From: Candidatus Methylobacter favarea
GTDB taxonomy: Bacteria > Pseudomonadota > Gammaproteobacteria > Methylococcales > Methylomonadaceae
Assembly: GCF_902806695.1 (NCBI RefSeq)
Contig: NZ_CADCXN010000001.1
Location: 1-64,000, forward strand
Length of the DNA: 64,000 bases
Reading direction: 5' to 3'
Under the pieces are notes generated by a model. It was not told the DNA's origin. It saw only the letters and a list, made by a program, of their open reading frames with translations, and made no database searches. Both the position numbers and the translations under genes were made by a program. Shown here piece after piece: positions 55,802 to 64,000 of the stretch. Within the stretch, counting starts at the first letter, position 1, and every line of letters starts with the position of its first letter.

Positions 55802-56915
55802 CCGGGATTAAATTTGACGGTAATGATTGCTTTTATTGAAAAGCAATCACTCAAACGGCGCTGCTTATAAATAAACCCGTCACAGCTACGGGATTGTTTA
55901 CCGTGGCTGTAAGGCGGAATCACCGCCTCAACAGCTTAAGCCCTGAAGGGTGTCAATAAACACATCACTGTCATAGTCTTTAGAAGAGGCTGTTCCATTT
56001 GCCCTTTTTTCCGGCAAGTTTTGCTACTGACCCCCCCCCTAAATACCGAGGTCATAAGGCCCAGAAAGCTTACTCTGACCCCACATCAACATGCTGATGG
56101 GTCGCCAAGGGGAAAATAAAGCGCCATTCCTCAGCACTGAGACTAATCATTTGCCCTTTCTCTAAAAAGAAGGGTTAATTTCCATAACACCTACGTGATA
56201 GAATAAATTTGCCTGCCGCCTTAAAGTCATGAGCTGAACCCGGTTGAATACGTATTTGTCCGCTTTTCAAACTATGCCGAAGGCACGGGGAGGAAGGAGC
56301 CAAAATGGTTACAGGAGTGTTAGAAAAGGAGCTTCGAAAATCGGCGGAAGATGATAGGAACGGCCGATAGAGGCAGCAAGAAGCCACAGTTAGGGATGTT
56401 TGCGAAAGCCTTTTACGTGGCATAATGGCTGTATGAGGAGGCGGGTCGGGATGCTTGCCTGAGGCCTTGACGGGGGCCGCTAGTGCCCAATGGAAAGTGT
56501 CCAGCGTTATAGCCCGGACCTGTGCCGACCCGCCTTCAACGACGAGTTGGCCAGCGGGCAAAGACACTGGTTTGAGGTTTGCAAGCCTGACATTGCGCTG
56601 CGGAATGGCGGCACCACTGCCTCTAGGTCACGCATACATCACTATCAGCAGGACGGCACAAGAGATTTTCCATAACTGTGGCGGTTTGGCTGAATAAGCT
56701 GCTAAAGACACACAGGCCAATTACTGGCAATCCAATTAAGGCTGCCATGTAACTCCATTTCGCGTGCTATGTGACCGCAGACAATTCATTGTCTATAAAC
56801 CGGACATTCCTATTTAGGGGTTACAGGTGAATGAACAATTTATTGCCAAAAACGTATCTACTGCTACCGTTTTTGCCTTTATGCTGTAAAATCATTCTTT
56901 TTTTATTTCCATCTC
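55802..56915. other. Long region without recognisable genes
   Basis: About 1.1 kb with several short, unsupported frames on both strands. A C10 run lies near 56030. Frames such as FNDELASGQRHWFEVCKPDI (plus, near 56540) look protein-like but are short and unmatched. Probably eroded mobile DNA; the last part is the pdxA leader. Confidence 0.4.
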
Positions 56916-57914
56916 ATGGCATCAAGTCAATCAATACAACGCATCGCATTAACGCCGGGCGAACCTGCGGGCATTGGTCCAGATCTTTGTATACAGCTTG
57001 CACAGCAGTATTTACCCTGCGAAATTATCGCGATAGCCAGTCCTGAATTACTGGAGCAACGCGCCCAACAGCTGGGCCTGCCTCTGCGGTTAAAGGAATT
57101 TGACAACTCCTTACAACCCTCCATCCAGCCTTCCGGAACCTTAACAGTATTGCCGGTCGAACTGGCGGAACCCGCTCAGCCCGGTCAATTAAACTCGGCC
57201 AACAGCCGTTATGTATTAAAAACCATTACTAAAGCGACCAAAGGCTGCATGGATGGCGTTTTTGAGGCAATGGTCACTGCGCCTATCCACAAAGGCATCA
57301 TCAATGATGCCGGTTTCGCCTTTAGCGGCCATACCGAATATATAGCGGGTATTACCGGCGGTCATCCAGTGATGATGCTGGCGACGCCGGGATTGCGCGT
57401 AGCTCTGGTCACCATCCATTTGCCCTTATCCGAAGTGAGCCAGGCCATTACCCATACCCGCTTAAGAGCGGTTATTCGCATATTGGATAATGATCTGCGT
57501 TCACGTTTTCATATTGATAACCCAAAAATACTGGTATGCGGCCTTAATCCTCATGCCGGAGAAGGCGGCCATCTGGGCAAGGAAGAAATTGAAGTCATTG
57601 AACCTGTGCTTGAGGCTTTTCGCAATCAAGGCCTGAATCTTCAGGGACCCTTACCGGCAGATACTTTATTTACAAGCAAATATCTGGCCTCGGCAGATGC
57701 TGTCTTGGCCATGTATCATGATCAGGGATTGCCCGTGCTTAAACATATCGGTTTTGGACAGGCCGTCAATATTACCCTGGGATTGCCTATTATTCGCACG
57801 TCTGTTGACCACGGCACGGCTTTAGATCTGGCCGGTACCGGTAAAGCTGAAACCGGCAGTCTGCAATATGCGATTCAAACTGCCTTGGCAATGGCTTCTG
57901 GCAAATCTCAATAA
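56916..57914 (+). CDS. pdxA: 4-hydroxythreonine-4-phosphate dehydrogenase
   Basis: 332 residues. NAD-dependent oxidation step of pyridoxal 5'-phosphate synthesis. Signatures: [16 protein letters not shown] at the N-terminus, [20 protein letters not shown], the metal histidines ([37 protein letters not shown]) and [16 protein letters not shown]. The stop TAA is immediately followed by the ATG of rsmA, the conserved pdxA-ksgA order of Gammaproteobacteria. Confidence 0.95.
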   Translation: MASSQSIQRIALTPGEPAGIGPDLCIQLAQQYLPCEIIAIASPELLEQRAQQLGLPLRLKEFDNSLQPSIQPSGTLTVLPVELAEPAQPGQLNSANSRYVLKTITKATKGCMDGVFEAMVTAPIHKGIINDAGFAFSGHTEYIAGITGGHPVMMLATPGLRVALVTIHLPLSEVSQAITHTRLRAVIRILDNDLRSRFHIDNPKILVCGLNPHAGEGGHLGKEEIEVIEPVLEAFRNQGLNLQGPLPADTLFTSKYLASADAVLAMYHDQGLPVLKHIGFGQAVNITLGLPIIRTSVDHGTALDLAGTGKAETGSLQYAIQTALAMASGKSQ

Positions 57915-58694
57915 ATGGCGCATACGCATAATCCACGCAAGCGCTTTGGCCAGAATTTTCTCAAAGCTCAAAATGTAATTGACGACATTATAGCCAGCCT
58001 ACAAATAAAACCCGGCGAACACTGGGTTGAGATAGGTCCGGGCCTGGGCGCTTTAACCGCGCTTTTGTTAAATGAAGGGATTCGCCTGGATATAATAGAA
58101 CTCGACAGGGATCTGGTCGTATTACTCAAAAAGCAATTCAAGCACCAAAATCAGCTGCAAATTCATAGTGCCGATGCCTTAAAATTTGATTTCTCGGCGC
58201 TGGCCGACGATAACGAAAAACTGCGCATTACAGGCAATCTGCCCTATAATATTTCAACACCATTAATGTTCCATTTAATTGATAACGCTCTTTGCATACA
58301 CGACATGCATTTTATGCTGCAAAAAGAAGTGGTTGACAGGATTTGTGCGGCTCCGGGCAGCAAAAAATACGGCAGACTCAGCGTCATGATGCAATTTTAT
58401 TGCGCGCCGGAGTTTTTATTTGATGTCCCTCCGCAAAGCTTTGAACCCGCACCTGAAGTCATGTCGGCTATTGTCAGGCTTGTGCCCCACGCAAGGCCGC
58501 CTGTGCAAGTTAATGATATAACCAAGCTCAATAGAGTCGTAACTGAGGCCTTCTCACAGCGCCGCAAGACCCTGCGTAACTCGTTGAAAAAGCTCATTTC
58601 TGAAGAAAGCATTGCCGCACTGGCTATAAATCCTGCGTTAAGAGCCGAGAATATATCACTTAACGATTTTGCAAAACTGAGCAATCTTTTATGA
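57915..58694 (+). CDS. rsmA: 16S rRNA (adenine(1518)-N(6)/adenine(1519)-N(6))-dimethyltransferase
   Basis: 259 residues. Dimethylates two adjacent adenosines in the 3' hairpin of 16S rRNA (KsgA). Motifs: RKRFGQNFLKAQNVIDDIIA, the SAM loop VEIGPGLGALTALL, IELDRDLV, and the catalytic GNLPYNISTPL; the C-terminal EAFSQRRKTLRNSLKKL is typical. No gap to pdxA, so the two are co-transcribed; a strong terminator follows at 58836. Confidence 0.95.
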   Translation: MAHTHNPRKRFGQNFLKAQNVIDDIIASLQIKPGEHWVEIGPGLGALTALLLNEGIRLDIIELDRDLVVLLKKQFKHQNQLQIHSADALKFDFSALADDNEKLRITGNLPYNISTPLMFHLIDNALCIHDMHFMLQKEVVDRICAAPGSKKYGRLSVMMQFYCAPEFLFDVPPQSFEPAPEVMSAIVRLVPHARPPVQVNDITKLNRVVTEAFSQRRKTLRNSLKKLISEESIAALAINPALRAENISLNDFAKLSNLL

Positions 58695-58835
58695 GAATGC
58701 TGCCTAAGCTGCGACAATCTGACACGCGACAATTTGCCACATTCCCATCCTAAATTTTAATCGCTACTATATATTTAACTCTTGAGATGCATTCCCTCCT
58801 CGGGGAAATCAGAGTTTTATATCCTTCTCTTTAAT

Positions 58836-58863
58836 GCGGCTTAAATATGCCGCTTTTTTTTTT
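58836..58863 (+). terminator. Rho-independent terminator of pdxA-rsmA
   Basis: GCGGC (58836-58840), an 8-base loop TTAAATAT, GCCGC (58849-58853), then ten T. Confidence 0.9.
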
Positions 58864-59082
58864 GCCTGCCGTTCAGCAAATCAATTTTTTACGTTAGCAA
58901 GATACCTCCTTTGTACATAAAAGTCTGAATCAGCGCCACCGCAAGTAAAGATTTTTATGATGAAAAATTCAAGTGCTTGACCGCGTAAAAGCCACTTTTG
59001 CTGGCGGAGGAGAACCTCATGCCCAAAGGCTGGTGGATGGCTTTGCTGCGAAAGTGGGTGATCGAAGTCTGCAATAAGGGAC
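58864..59082. other. Spacer, no gene recognised
   Basis: Nothing with coding support is seen on either strand. Confidence 0.35.
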
Positions 59083-59268
59083 ATGTTTAGTCCCCTAAAT
59101 AAAGGTTATATTCTACTCCCCACTGGAACAGGAAAAGCGAGGAGACAAGTACCCCAGGGAACAGCTACGACCCTGTCCGCTATTGGAGAAAAAATTCAAG
59201 ACTTTCACGAGAGTCTCATTAAACTTGCTAAGCTTTACGCCATCAATTTCAAAACTGTCCAGAAGTGA
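59083..59268 (+). pseudogene. IS481-like transposase N-terminal remnant
   Basis: A short frame contains TTLSAIGEKIQDFHESLIKL followed by AKLYAINFKTVQK, the helix-turn-helix start of IS481-type transposases (pattern ...ES-KLAK-YGIN-KTV-KW), then a TGA exactly where the invariant tryptophan is expected. The downstream rve catalytic core is not present. Confidence 0.45.
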
Positions 59269-59731
59269 AAAATCGGGACTTTGCAGAGGTTCGACTGCGG
59301 TTTCAAACCTGGACAGGGCAGCGTACGACTAAGCCTTCATCGCCGAAATGCGATGCAAGTTTTTGATCCCCTTTGTATCACCTGTAAGTTCTGCTGCTAC
59401 CTCCGATAACCGCGCTGACCTGTTGCCGGATAAGAAAAAGACTAGCATCGGGATGGCCCATAACCTGCGCGCCCGCTTCCTCCACTTTGATACGGCTCAA
59501 ATCACCCAGATCAAAGACAAGATGACGACAGCGCTTTTAGATCGTATTATTCCTCACTTTAGTATTTTGACGACCGATAGTAATTTCTATCGGTTTAGGC
59601 AATTAAAAAGATTACTGCAACAATAATCCTACAACATAATTGGAAACTTCTAGATGCCCTTAACTGGAAATTTTTCAACGCCGTTTGACCACAAAGGCCC
59701 TTTCCTTGGATATTTCTCAGTAAGGAAATAA
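59269..59731. other. Decayed DNA between mobile-element remnants
   Basis: A 92-codon open frame (59348-59626) ends HFSILTTDSNFYRFRQLKRL; no family recognised. The stretch sits between transposase and resolvase remnants and is probably eroded mobile DNA. Confidence 0.35.
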
Positions 59732-59937
59732 CAAGGGGAAGGCATTTATCTCGCTAAAGCGGATAGTAAATATAAAGGCCGAAAGCAGATTAATGAAGCT
59801 AAGCTACAGTAAGTATAAAAGCTGGCCGAAAATGGCACAAGTATTAGCAGAGCGGTTTCTGAAGTAAGTATACCGGTCAGCGCACTCCTTATAAAACTAT
59901 TGAAAGAAAGCCGGTTTAACTCCAGTCTGGATGGAAG
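59732..59937 (+). pseudogene. Serine resolvase/invertase C-terminal remnant
   Basis: The frame starting at 59738 reads EGIYLAKADSKYKGRKQINE, two stops, then KLAENGTSISRAVSEVSIPV. This is the end of the catalytic domain and the helix-turn-helix of Tn3/TnpR-type resolvases (pattern EGI-LAK--GKYKGRK). With stops and no N-terminal serine domain it is non-functional. Confidence 0.6.
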
Positions 59938-60222
59938 ATCAAAGTGCAAACTTACGCTTATGAACCGCAAGCTGATGCCGAAACCGTAATTTTCTGTTTA
60001 AATGCTTCCGCTAGTCCCTGTTTAGCTCCGGATTTCAAGCACAAGATTAACATGCAAAATTAACTTGCAAACTAGCTTTCCCAGCCCTAAAGAAATTGCA
60101 TGCCGGTTTAAATACTTCTAATTGGTGCGGTAGCGGACAGACAAATTCATGAAAATTAGTTAATGTTTTTATATTATTTAATTTAACCCAGGCTCTATAT
60201 CCATAATTAAGGAGAACTATTT
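59938..60222. other. Spacer with promoter of the secreted protein gene
   Basis: No gene; ends with an AAGGAG ribosome site. Confidence 0.4.
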
Positions 60223-60645
60223 ATGAAACGATTATTCCATATATTCTTTACTTCTTGTTTTCTATTGAGTCTATCTGCCTTTGCAGATGAGCATTTACTC
60301 AAACCACAGTCTCAAGGCGAGGTAACTTTCATAAGTGGCGGCGTTGGCGAGAACCAGCTTAAGGCTATGCAAGCCATGAGAAACTCATATAATTTAAACC
60401 TGCTCTTTGCCCTTAAAAAGAGCGGTAAATTTATTGCTGACGTCAATGTTCAAATTGCCGATGCCAAGGGCAACATACTGGTCGAAACTGTAGCGGAAGG
60501 CCCTTATCTATTTGCCAGTCTCAAGCCAGGAAAATACATAGTTACCGCTGAGGAAGAAGGAAAGGTAATGCGCCAGAAAGCCCGGGTCAGCGATAGGGGC
60601 ACAACCACATTATCATTCTATTGGCCAGAGGAGTACGGTGATTAA
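60223..60645 (+). CDS. Secreted carboxypeptidase-regulatory-like domain protein
   Basis: 140 residues. A signal peptide (MKRLFHIFFTSCFLLSLSAF, cleavage likely after FA-D near residue 22) precedes a conserved segment GEVTFISGGVGENQLKAMQA, then a small beta-sandwich of the carboxypeptidase regulatory type (VNVQIADAKGNILVETVAEG, LFASLKPGKYIVTAEEEGK). No catalytic residues; a periplasmic protein of unknown role, typical of proteobacteria. A strong AAGGAG ribosome site precedes the start. Monocistronic by spacing. Confidence 0.78.
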   Translation: MKRLFHIFFTSCFLLSLSAFADEHLLKPQSQGEVTFISGGVGENQLKAMQAMRNSYNLNLLFALKKSGKFIADVNVQIADAKGNILVETVAEGPYLFASLKPGKYIVTAEEEGKVMRQKARVSDRGTTTLSFYWPEEYGD

Positions 60646-61086
60646 TTCCGTAGAAAAGATTGGCAGTGCTGCTAAGGAGATTCAGGTAAAGCAGGTTATT
60701 TCTACTTAGAAAACTTTTCCAGTCGCTTAATAAGTAGCCTATTAGTAAGGATTTTATATTATCCTTCACTTTTTTCCTGCATCAGAAATTTTCCTGAACT
60801 ATTTTATGTTTTAACCCGAAATGGTTGAAAACTATTTGGATGTTCAGGCCAAACCAGGCAGTTTTTCACATGATTGGCACAACTATCTCAACTGTATGCA
60901 GTAAAGCGCAGGGCCCCTCTACTCGGCTTGGCTGCGCTTCTTATAGATCAGATTTAATTGACTGGTAAAATCCAGCTCCCTCTTTATCATCCATTACAAA
61001 TTTCAATACTATTAACTAAAAAAGCGTATAAAATAAATCCGGTCCCATTCAGTGGTTTGTTGATAACTATTTCATCCCCAATACAC
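60646..61086. other. Spacer, promoter region of the phosphatase gene
   Basis: No gene supported. An in-frame upstream extension of the next gene to TTG 60958 is present but lacks family similarity. Confidence 0.35.
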
Positions 61087-62337
61087 ATGAATAATTGCAC
61101 AGGACATGTCGCCGATCTTTTACAAGTCCTGGAAATTTCCCGCACGCTTGCTTTGAATCAGGATTTGCAAACTTTGCTCAAGCAAATCGAACAAGCCGCA
61201 GTCAAGGTACTGAATTGCGAGCGCGCAACCGTTTTTGTCTACGAAAAAAATACTGACGAACTATACAGCCTTGTCTCGGACAGAGCGGAAAAACTTCGCC
61301 TTTCTTCGGATTTGGGTATTGTAGGAGCTTGCTTTAAAAGCGGTAAGTTGATTAACGTTCCCGATGCCTATAAAGATCCGCGCTTTAATAAATCAATAGA
61401 TAAAAAAACTGGTTTTAAAACCCGTAACATTTTGGCCTCGCCTTTATTGAGCGGCGACCAAAACATTGTGGGCGTATTAGAGGTACTCAATAAATCAGAC
61501 GGTTCATTCGATGAATGGGATGAGTTATTACAGGAAACATTTTCCGCACAATGCGGTGTGGCTATCCATAGACACGCCTTAATGGAAGAATTTGCAACAC
61601 GTAAACGCCTGCAACAGGAGTTGGCTATTGCCAGACGCATCCAAAGAAGTCTGCTCCCGCAATCAGCTCCGATTATTGAAGGCTTCGATATTGCCGGCTG
61701 GAGCCAGTCGGCAGAAGAAACCGGCGGTGATTTTTTCGATTTCCACCTACTTGACGACCGCAAATTAATACTGCTAATAGCTGATGTTTCGGGACATGGC
61801 ATAGGTCCTGCGCTGCTTGCGGCGGAATGCTGGGCGTTGCAAAGAGCAATTTTTTCTTTGGCTTCCAATTACCGGGCAAGTTTATCACATATAAATCAAT
61901 TGCTTTGCCGTCATATGCTGAGTGACCGGTTTATAACGGCATTTACTGGCTGCTTGAACCCTAATGACAATACGCTGACTTTTTTATCGGCCGGTCACGG
62001 TCCTGTATTTATGCTGCGCGTTGCTCCGCGACATATTGAGACCTTAGCGGTCAGTGATATGCCGTTGGGAATAATGGCAAACAATTCTTACCATCAATGG
62101 AAATCCATAGCATTTAATACGGGCGATATCCTTATTGCCTTTACGGATGGTTTTTTTGAATGGGAAGATGCGCTCGGAAACTGTTTTGGAACCGACAGAA
62201 TTTGCAATACTGTATTTTGTAATGCAGAGCTGCCCGCCGCGGCCATTATCGAGAAAGTTCACAGTCATTTGCTCAGCTTCACTAAAGGCACTCAGCAGCA
62301 GGACGATTTGACTGCTATTGTCATTAAAAAATTATAG
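61087..62337 (+). CDS. GAF domain-containing PP2C-type (SpoIIE/RsbU) phosphatase
   Basis: 416 residues. An N-terminal GAF domain (about 15-175: CERATVFVYEKNTDELYSLV, GIVGACFKSGKLINVPDAYK) joins through a helical linker (QQELAIARRIQRSLLP) to a SpoIIE/RsbU phosphatase domain: EETGGDFFDF, LIADVSGHGIGPALLAA, LSAGHGPVFML and QQDDLTAIVIK, with the metal-binding aspartates in place. Such proteins dephosphorylate anti-anti-sigma factors in partner-switching. No anti-sigma or STAS gene is adjacent. The ATG at 61087 gives the usual GAF-led start; no strong ribosome site was found. Confidence 0.87.
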   Translation: MNNCTGHVADLLQVLEISRTLALNQDLQTLLKQIEQAAVKVLNCERATVFVYEKNTDELYSLVSDRAEKLRLSSDLGIVGACFKSGKLINVPDAYKDPRFNKSIDKKTGFKTRNILASPLLSGDQNIVGVLEVLNKSDGSFDEWDELLQETFSAQCGVAIHRHALMEEFATRKRLQQELAIARRIQRSLLPQSAPIIEGFDIAGWSQSAEETGGDFFDFHLLDDRKLILLIADVSGHGIGPALLAAECWALQRAIFSLASNYRASLSHINQLLCRHMLSDRFITAFTGCLNPNDNTLTFLSAGHGPVFMLRVAPRHIETLAVSDMPLGIMANNSYHQWKSIAFNTGDILIAFTDGFFEWEDALGNCFGTDRICNTVFCNAELPAAAIIEKVHSHLLSFTKGTQQQDDLTAIVIKKL

Positions 62338-62658
62338 GTTGGGAAGATTTGGATAAGGCATTCAACCGCTGCCTGTATAAAAACACCGGCATACTCATCG
62401 CCTGATTTCTGTTAAAAGCCGGTAAACTTTTCCATCTTGACAAGTTACGGTTAGCTTGCGATAAACACAGCTGTTCCTTCAATCCTATTTGTTCATACAG
62501 CACTGTATTTTAATTAAGCACGTTCTCGGGACAAGACTACGCTGGTGAGGAAGCGCCGAGCGATTAAGCAAGGCCTTAAATTAATCGTCATATTGAACAC
62601 AACCCGAAGCGAGGGCACAAAAGCCGAACTATTTAAAAGCCTGGCGAGTCATAAACAG
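62338..62658. other. Spacer upstream of uvrC
   Basis: Nothing recognisable as a gene; contains the uvrC leader. Confidence 0.4.
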
Positions 62659-64000
62659 ATGATTACGTTGAGTGAAAATTCAGAAAATACATTTGATGTC
62701 AAGACGTTTTTAAAACATCTGACCTCGCGCCCGGGCATTTACAAAATGCTCAATGAGCAAGGCGAGATTATTTATATCGGCAAGGCCAAAAATCTTAAAA
62801 ATCGCGTTTCCAGTTATTTCAAAACCCAGACAGCCTCATGTAAACAACAGACCATGGTCGCTAAGGTAGCGGCCATTGAAGTGACAGTGACGCGCACCGA
62901 AGGCGAAGCATTGTTGCTCGAATGTCAACAAATAAAACGCTATAAACCGCGCTACAATATCTGTTTAAGAGATGATAAATCCTATCCGTATATTTTTCTG
63001 TCAAGCTCTCAGGATTTTCCGCAACTCACGCTGCACCGCGGTGCAAAAAATAAACCCGGAAAATATTTCGGCCCGTATCCCAGTGCAGGCGCCGCGCGGG
63101 AAAGCCTGAAGCTGCTGCAGAAAATATTTCCGGTCAGGCAGTGTGATGATTCCATCTATAACAATCGTACCCGCCCTTGTCTGCAATATCAGATAGAACG
63201 CTGTACCGGCCCCTGTGTGGGCTTGATTGACAAGCAAAGCTACGCACAGGATGTTAATAGCACTGTAATGTTTCTGGAAGGCAAAGGCGGCCTGCTTATC
63301 GAGCAATTGATTGCCAAAATGGAGCAGTCAGCAGAAGCTCATGACTATGAACAGGCCGCCGGATTCAGAGATCAAATCGCAAAATTACGCGTTGTGCTGG
63401 AAAAGCATTTCGTTCATGGCGAACGGGGGGATGTCGATATTATTGCCTGCGCAACCAAACTCGGCGTGGCTTGTGTTCAGGTATTTTTTATACGCCACGG
63501 ACAACAGTTGGGCAATAAAATATTTTTTCCGAAAATCACTGATGAATACGACCCGGCAAAAATCGTGCAGGCTTTTATTCCCCAATATTATCTGGATAAG
63601 CAGGTACCCCATGAATTAATAGTAAGTCATGAGCCGGAGGAAATGGAACTGTTAATGGAAGTTTTATCCCGGCAGGCAAAGCATTCAGTGAATATTTCGC
63701 CCAACGTCAGGGGCGAGCGTTTAAAATGGCTGCAAATGGCTGGCGCCAATGCGGAAAATTCCTTATTAGGAAAGTTATCCGATAAACAGGGCATTTATGC
63801 GCGCTTTTTAAGCCTGCAGGAAGAGTTAGGCTGCAAAGAACTGCCAAAACGCCTGGAATGCTTTGATATCAGTCACATGCAAGGTGATCAGACGGTCGCT
63901 TCGTGTGTTGTTTTTGACCGGGAAGGACCGGTTAAATCAGCTTACCGCCGCTTTAATATAGAAGGCATAAAAAGCGGGGATGATTATGCAGCCATTAATC
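62659..64000 (+). CDS. uvrC: UvrABC system protein C (5' part, runs off the window)
   Basis: 447 codons are visible of an expected 600 or so. The GIY-YIG nuclease domain is at the start (SRPGIYKMLNEQGEIIYIGK), which makes the 3' incision in excision repair. RTRPCLQYQIERCTGPCVG is the family cysteine cluster; the UVR motif for UvrB contact is AHDYEQAAGFRDQI; and the RNase H-like C-terminal nuclease begins with LECFDISHMQGDQTVASCVV. The start at ATG 62659 gives a normal N-terminus (FDVKTFLKHLTSRPG); TTG 62668 is an alternative. It is separate from the phosphatase gene by 321 bases. Confidence 0.95.
   Translation, partial: MITLSENSENTFDVKTFLKHLTSRPGIYKMLNEQGEIIYIGKAKNLKNRVSSYFKTQTASCKQQTMVAKVAAIEVTVTRTEGEALLLECQQIKRYKPRYNICLRDDKSYPYIFLSSSQDFPQLTLHRGAKNKPGKYFGPYPSAGAARESLKLLQKIFPVRQCDDSIYNNRTRPCLQYQIERCTGPCVGLIDKQSYAQDVNSTVMFLEGKGGLLIEQLIAKMEQSAEAHDYEQAAGFRDQIAKLRVVLEKHFVHGERGDVDIIACATKLGVACVQVFFIRHGQQLGNKIFFPKITDEYDPAKIVQAFIPQYYLDKQVPHELIVSHEPEEMELLMEVLSRQAKHSVNISPNVRGERLKWLQMAGANAENSLLGKLSDKQGIYARFLSLQEELGCKELPKRLECFDISHMQGDQTVASCVVFDREGPVKSAYRRFNIEGIKSGDDYAAIN

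Noticed and set aside
56175-56567. 130-codon minus-strand frame
   Set aside because: Composition rich in Pro/Ser with no motif; probably a chance frame in eroded DNA.

Overview
The window reads as the chromosome of a gammaproteobacterium. Full-length PdxA-RsmA, YciB, BolA, HemF, GreB, RecJ, CysM, Lon and UvrC all look gammaproteobacterial. The accessory set (KGG-motif stress protein, CsbD-type fragment, DUF4398/OmpA pair, very large cyclic-glucan synthase, Ku/LigD) would suit a methylotroph-type lineage such as Methylococcales, but no C1 gene is present, so that is inference only.

Layout. 1-6.9 kb: TPM and LEA-2 proteins, then an alkylation-repair operon (Ada-type methyltransferase half, 2OG-Fe(II) oxygenase, AlkB), a divergent DJ-1/PfpI and WrbA pair, and alanine dehydrogenase. 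6.9-11.9 kb: a decayed second methyltransferase gene, an IS982-like remnant, VanZ-like protein, the dTDP-rhamnose genes rfbBDA (no rfbC seen), and an IS110-like remnant. 11.9-23.3 kb: TrhO, a thioredoxin-like protein, KGG protein, the bacterial NHEJ pair ku-ligD (ligD interrupted by three one-base frameshifts), a receiver-PAS protein, a hybrid histidine kinase and a Crp/Fnr regulator. 23.4-32 kb: housekeeping genes (yciB, yciI, bolA, parvulin, recJ, cysM, orphan cheB, hemF, greB) and tRNA-Ser(UGA).

32.6-38.1 kb is the centre of interest: a compact type II-C CRISPR-Cas locus. In order it holds a 145-bp element with 18-bp perfect inverted ends, a minus-strand tracrRNA whose anti-repeat lies directly in front of cas9, then cas9, cas1 and cas2 coupled by ATGA overlaps, and an array of four identical 36-bp repeats with three 30-bp spacers. 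The repeat in its crRNA sense ends with a -10-like hexamer, as in Neisseria II-C arrays, so each repeat may carry its own promoter. A small secreted protein with 18-residue tandem repeats abuts the array.

38.6-52.8 kb: a 2851-residue cyclic beta-1,2-glucan synthase, small envelope and stress proteins, DUF4398 and OmpA-like lipoproteins, and an hsp20-lon operon. 53.4-55.2 kb: an orphan phage-type gene pair (an unnamed phage-associated family plus Gp157). 55.2-60.2 kb: pdxA-rsmA set among decayed mobile DNA (IS5-like, IS481-like and serine-resolvase remnants). 60.2-64 kb: a secreted carboxypeptidase-regulatory-like protein, a GAF-PP2C phosphatase and the 5' part of uvrC.
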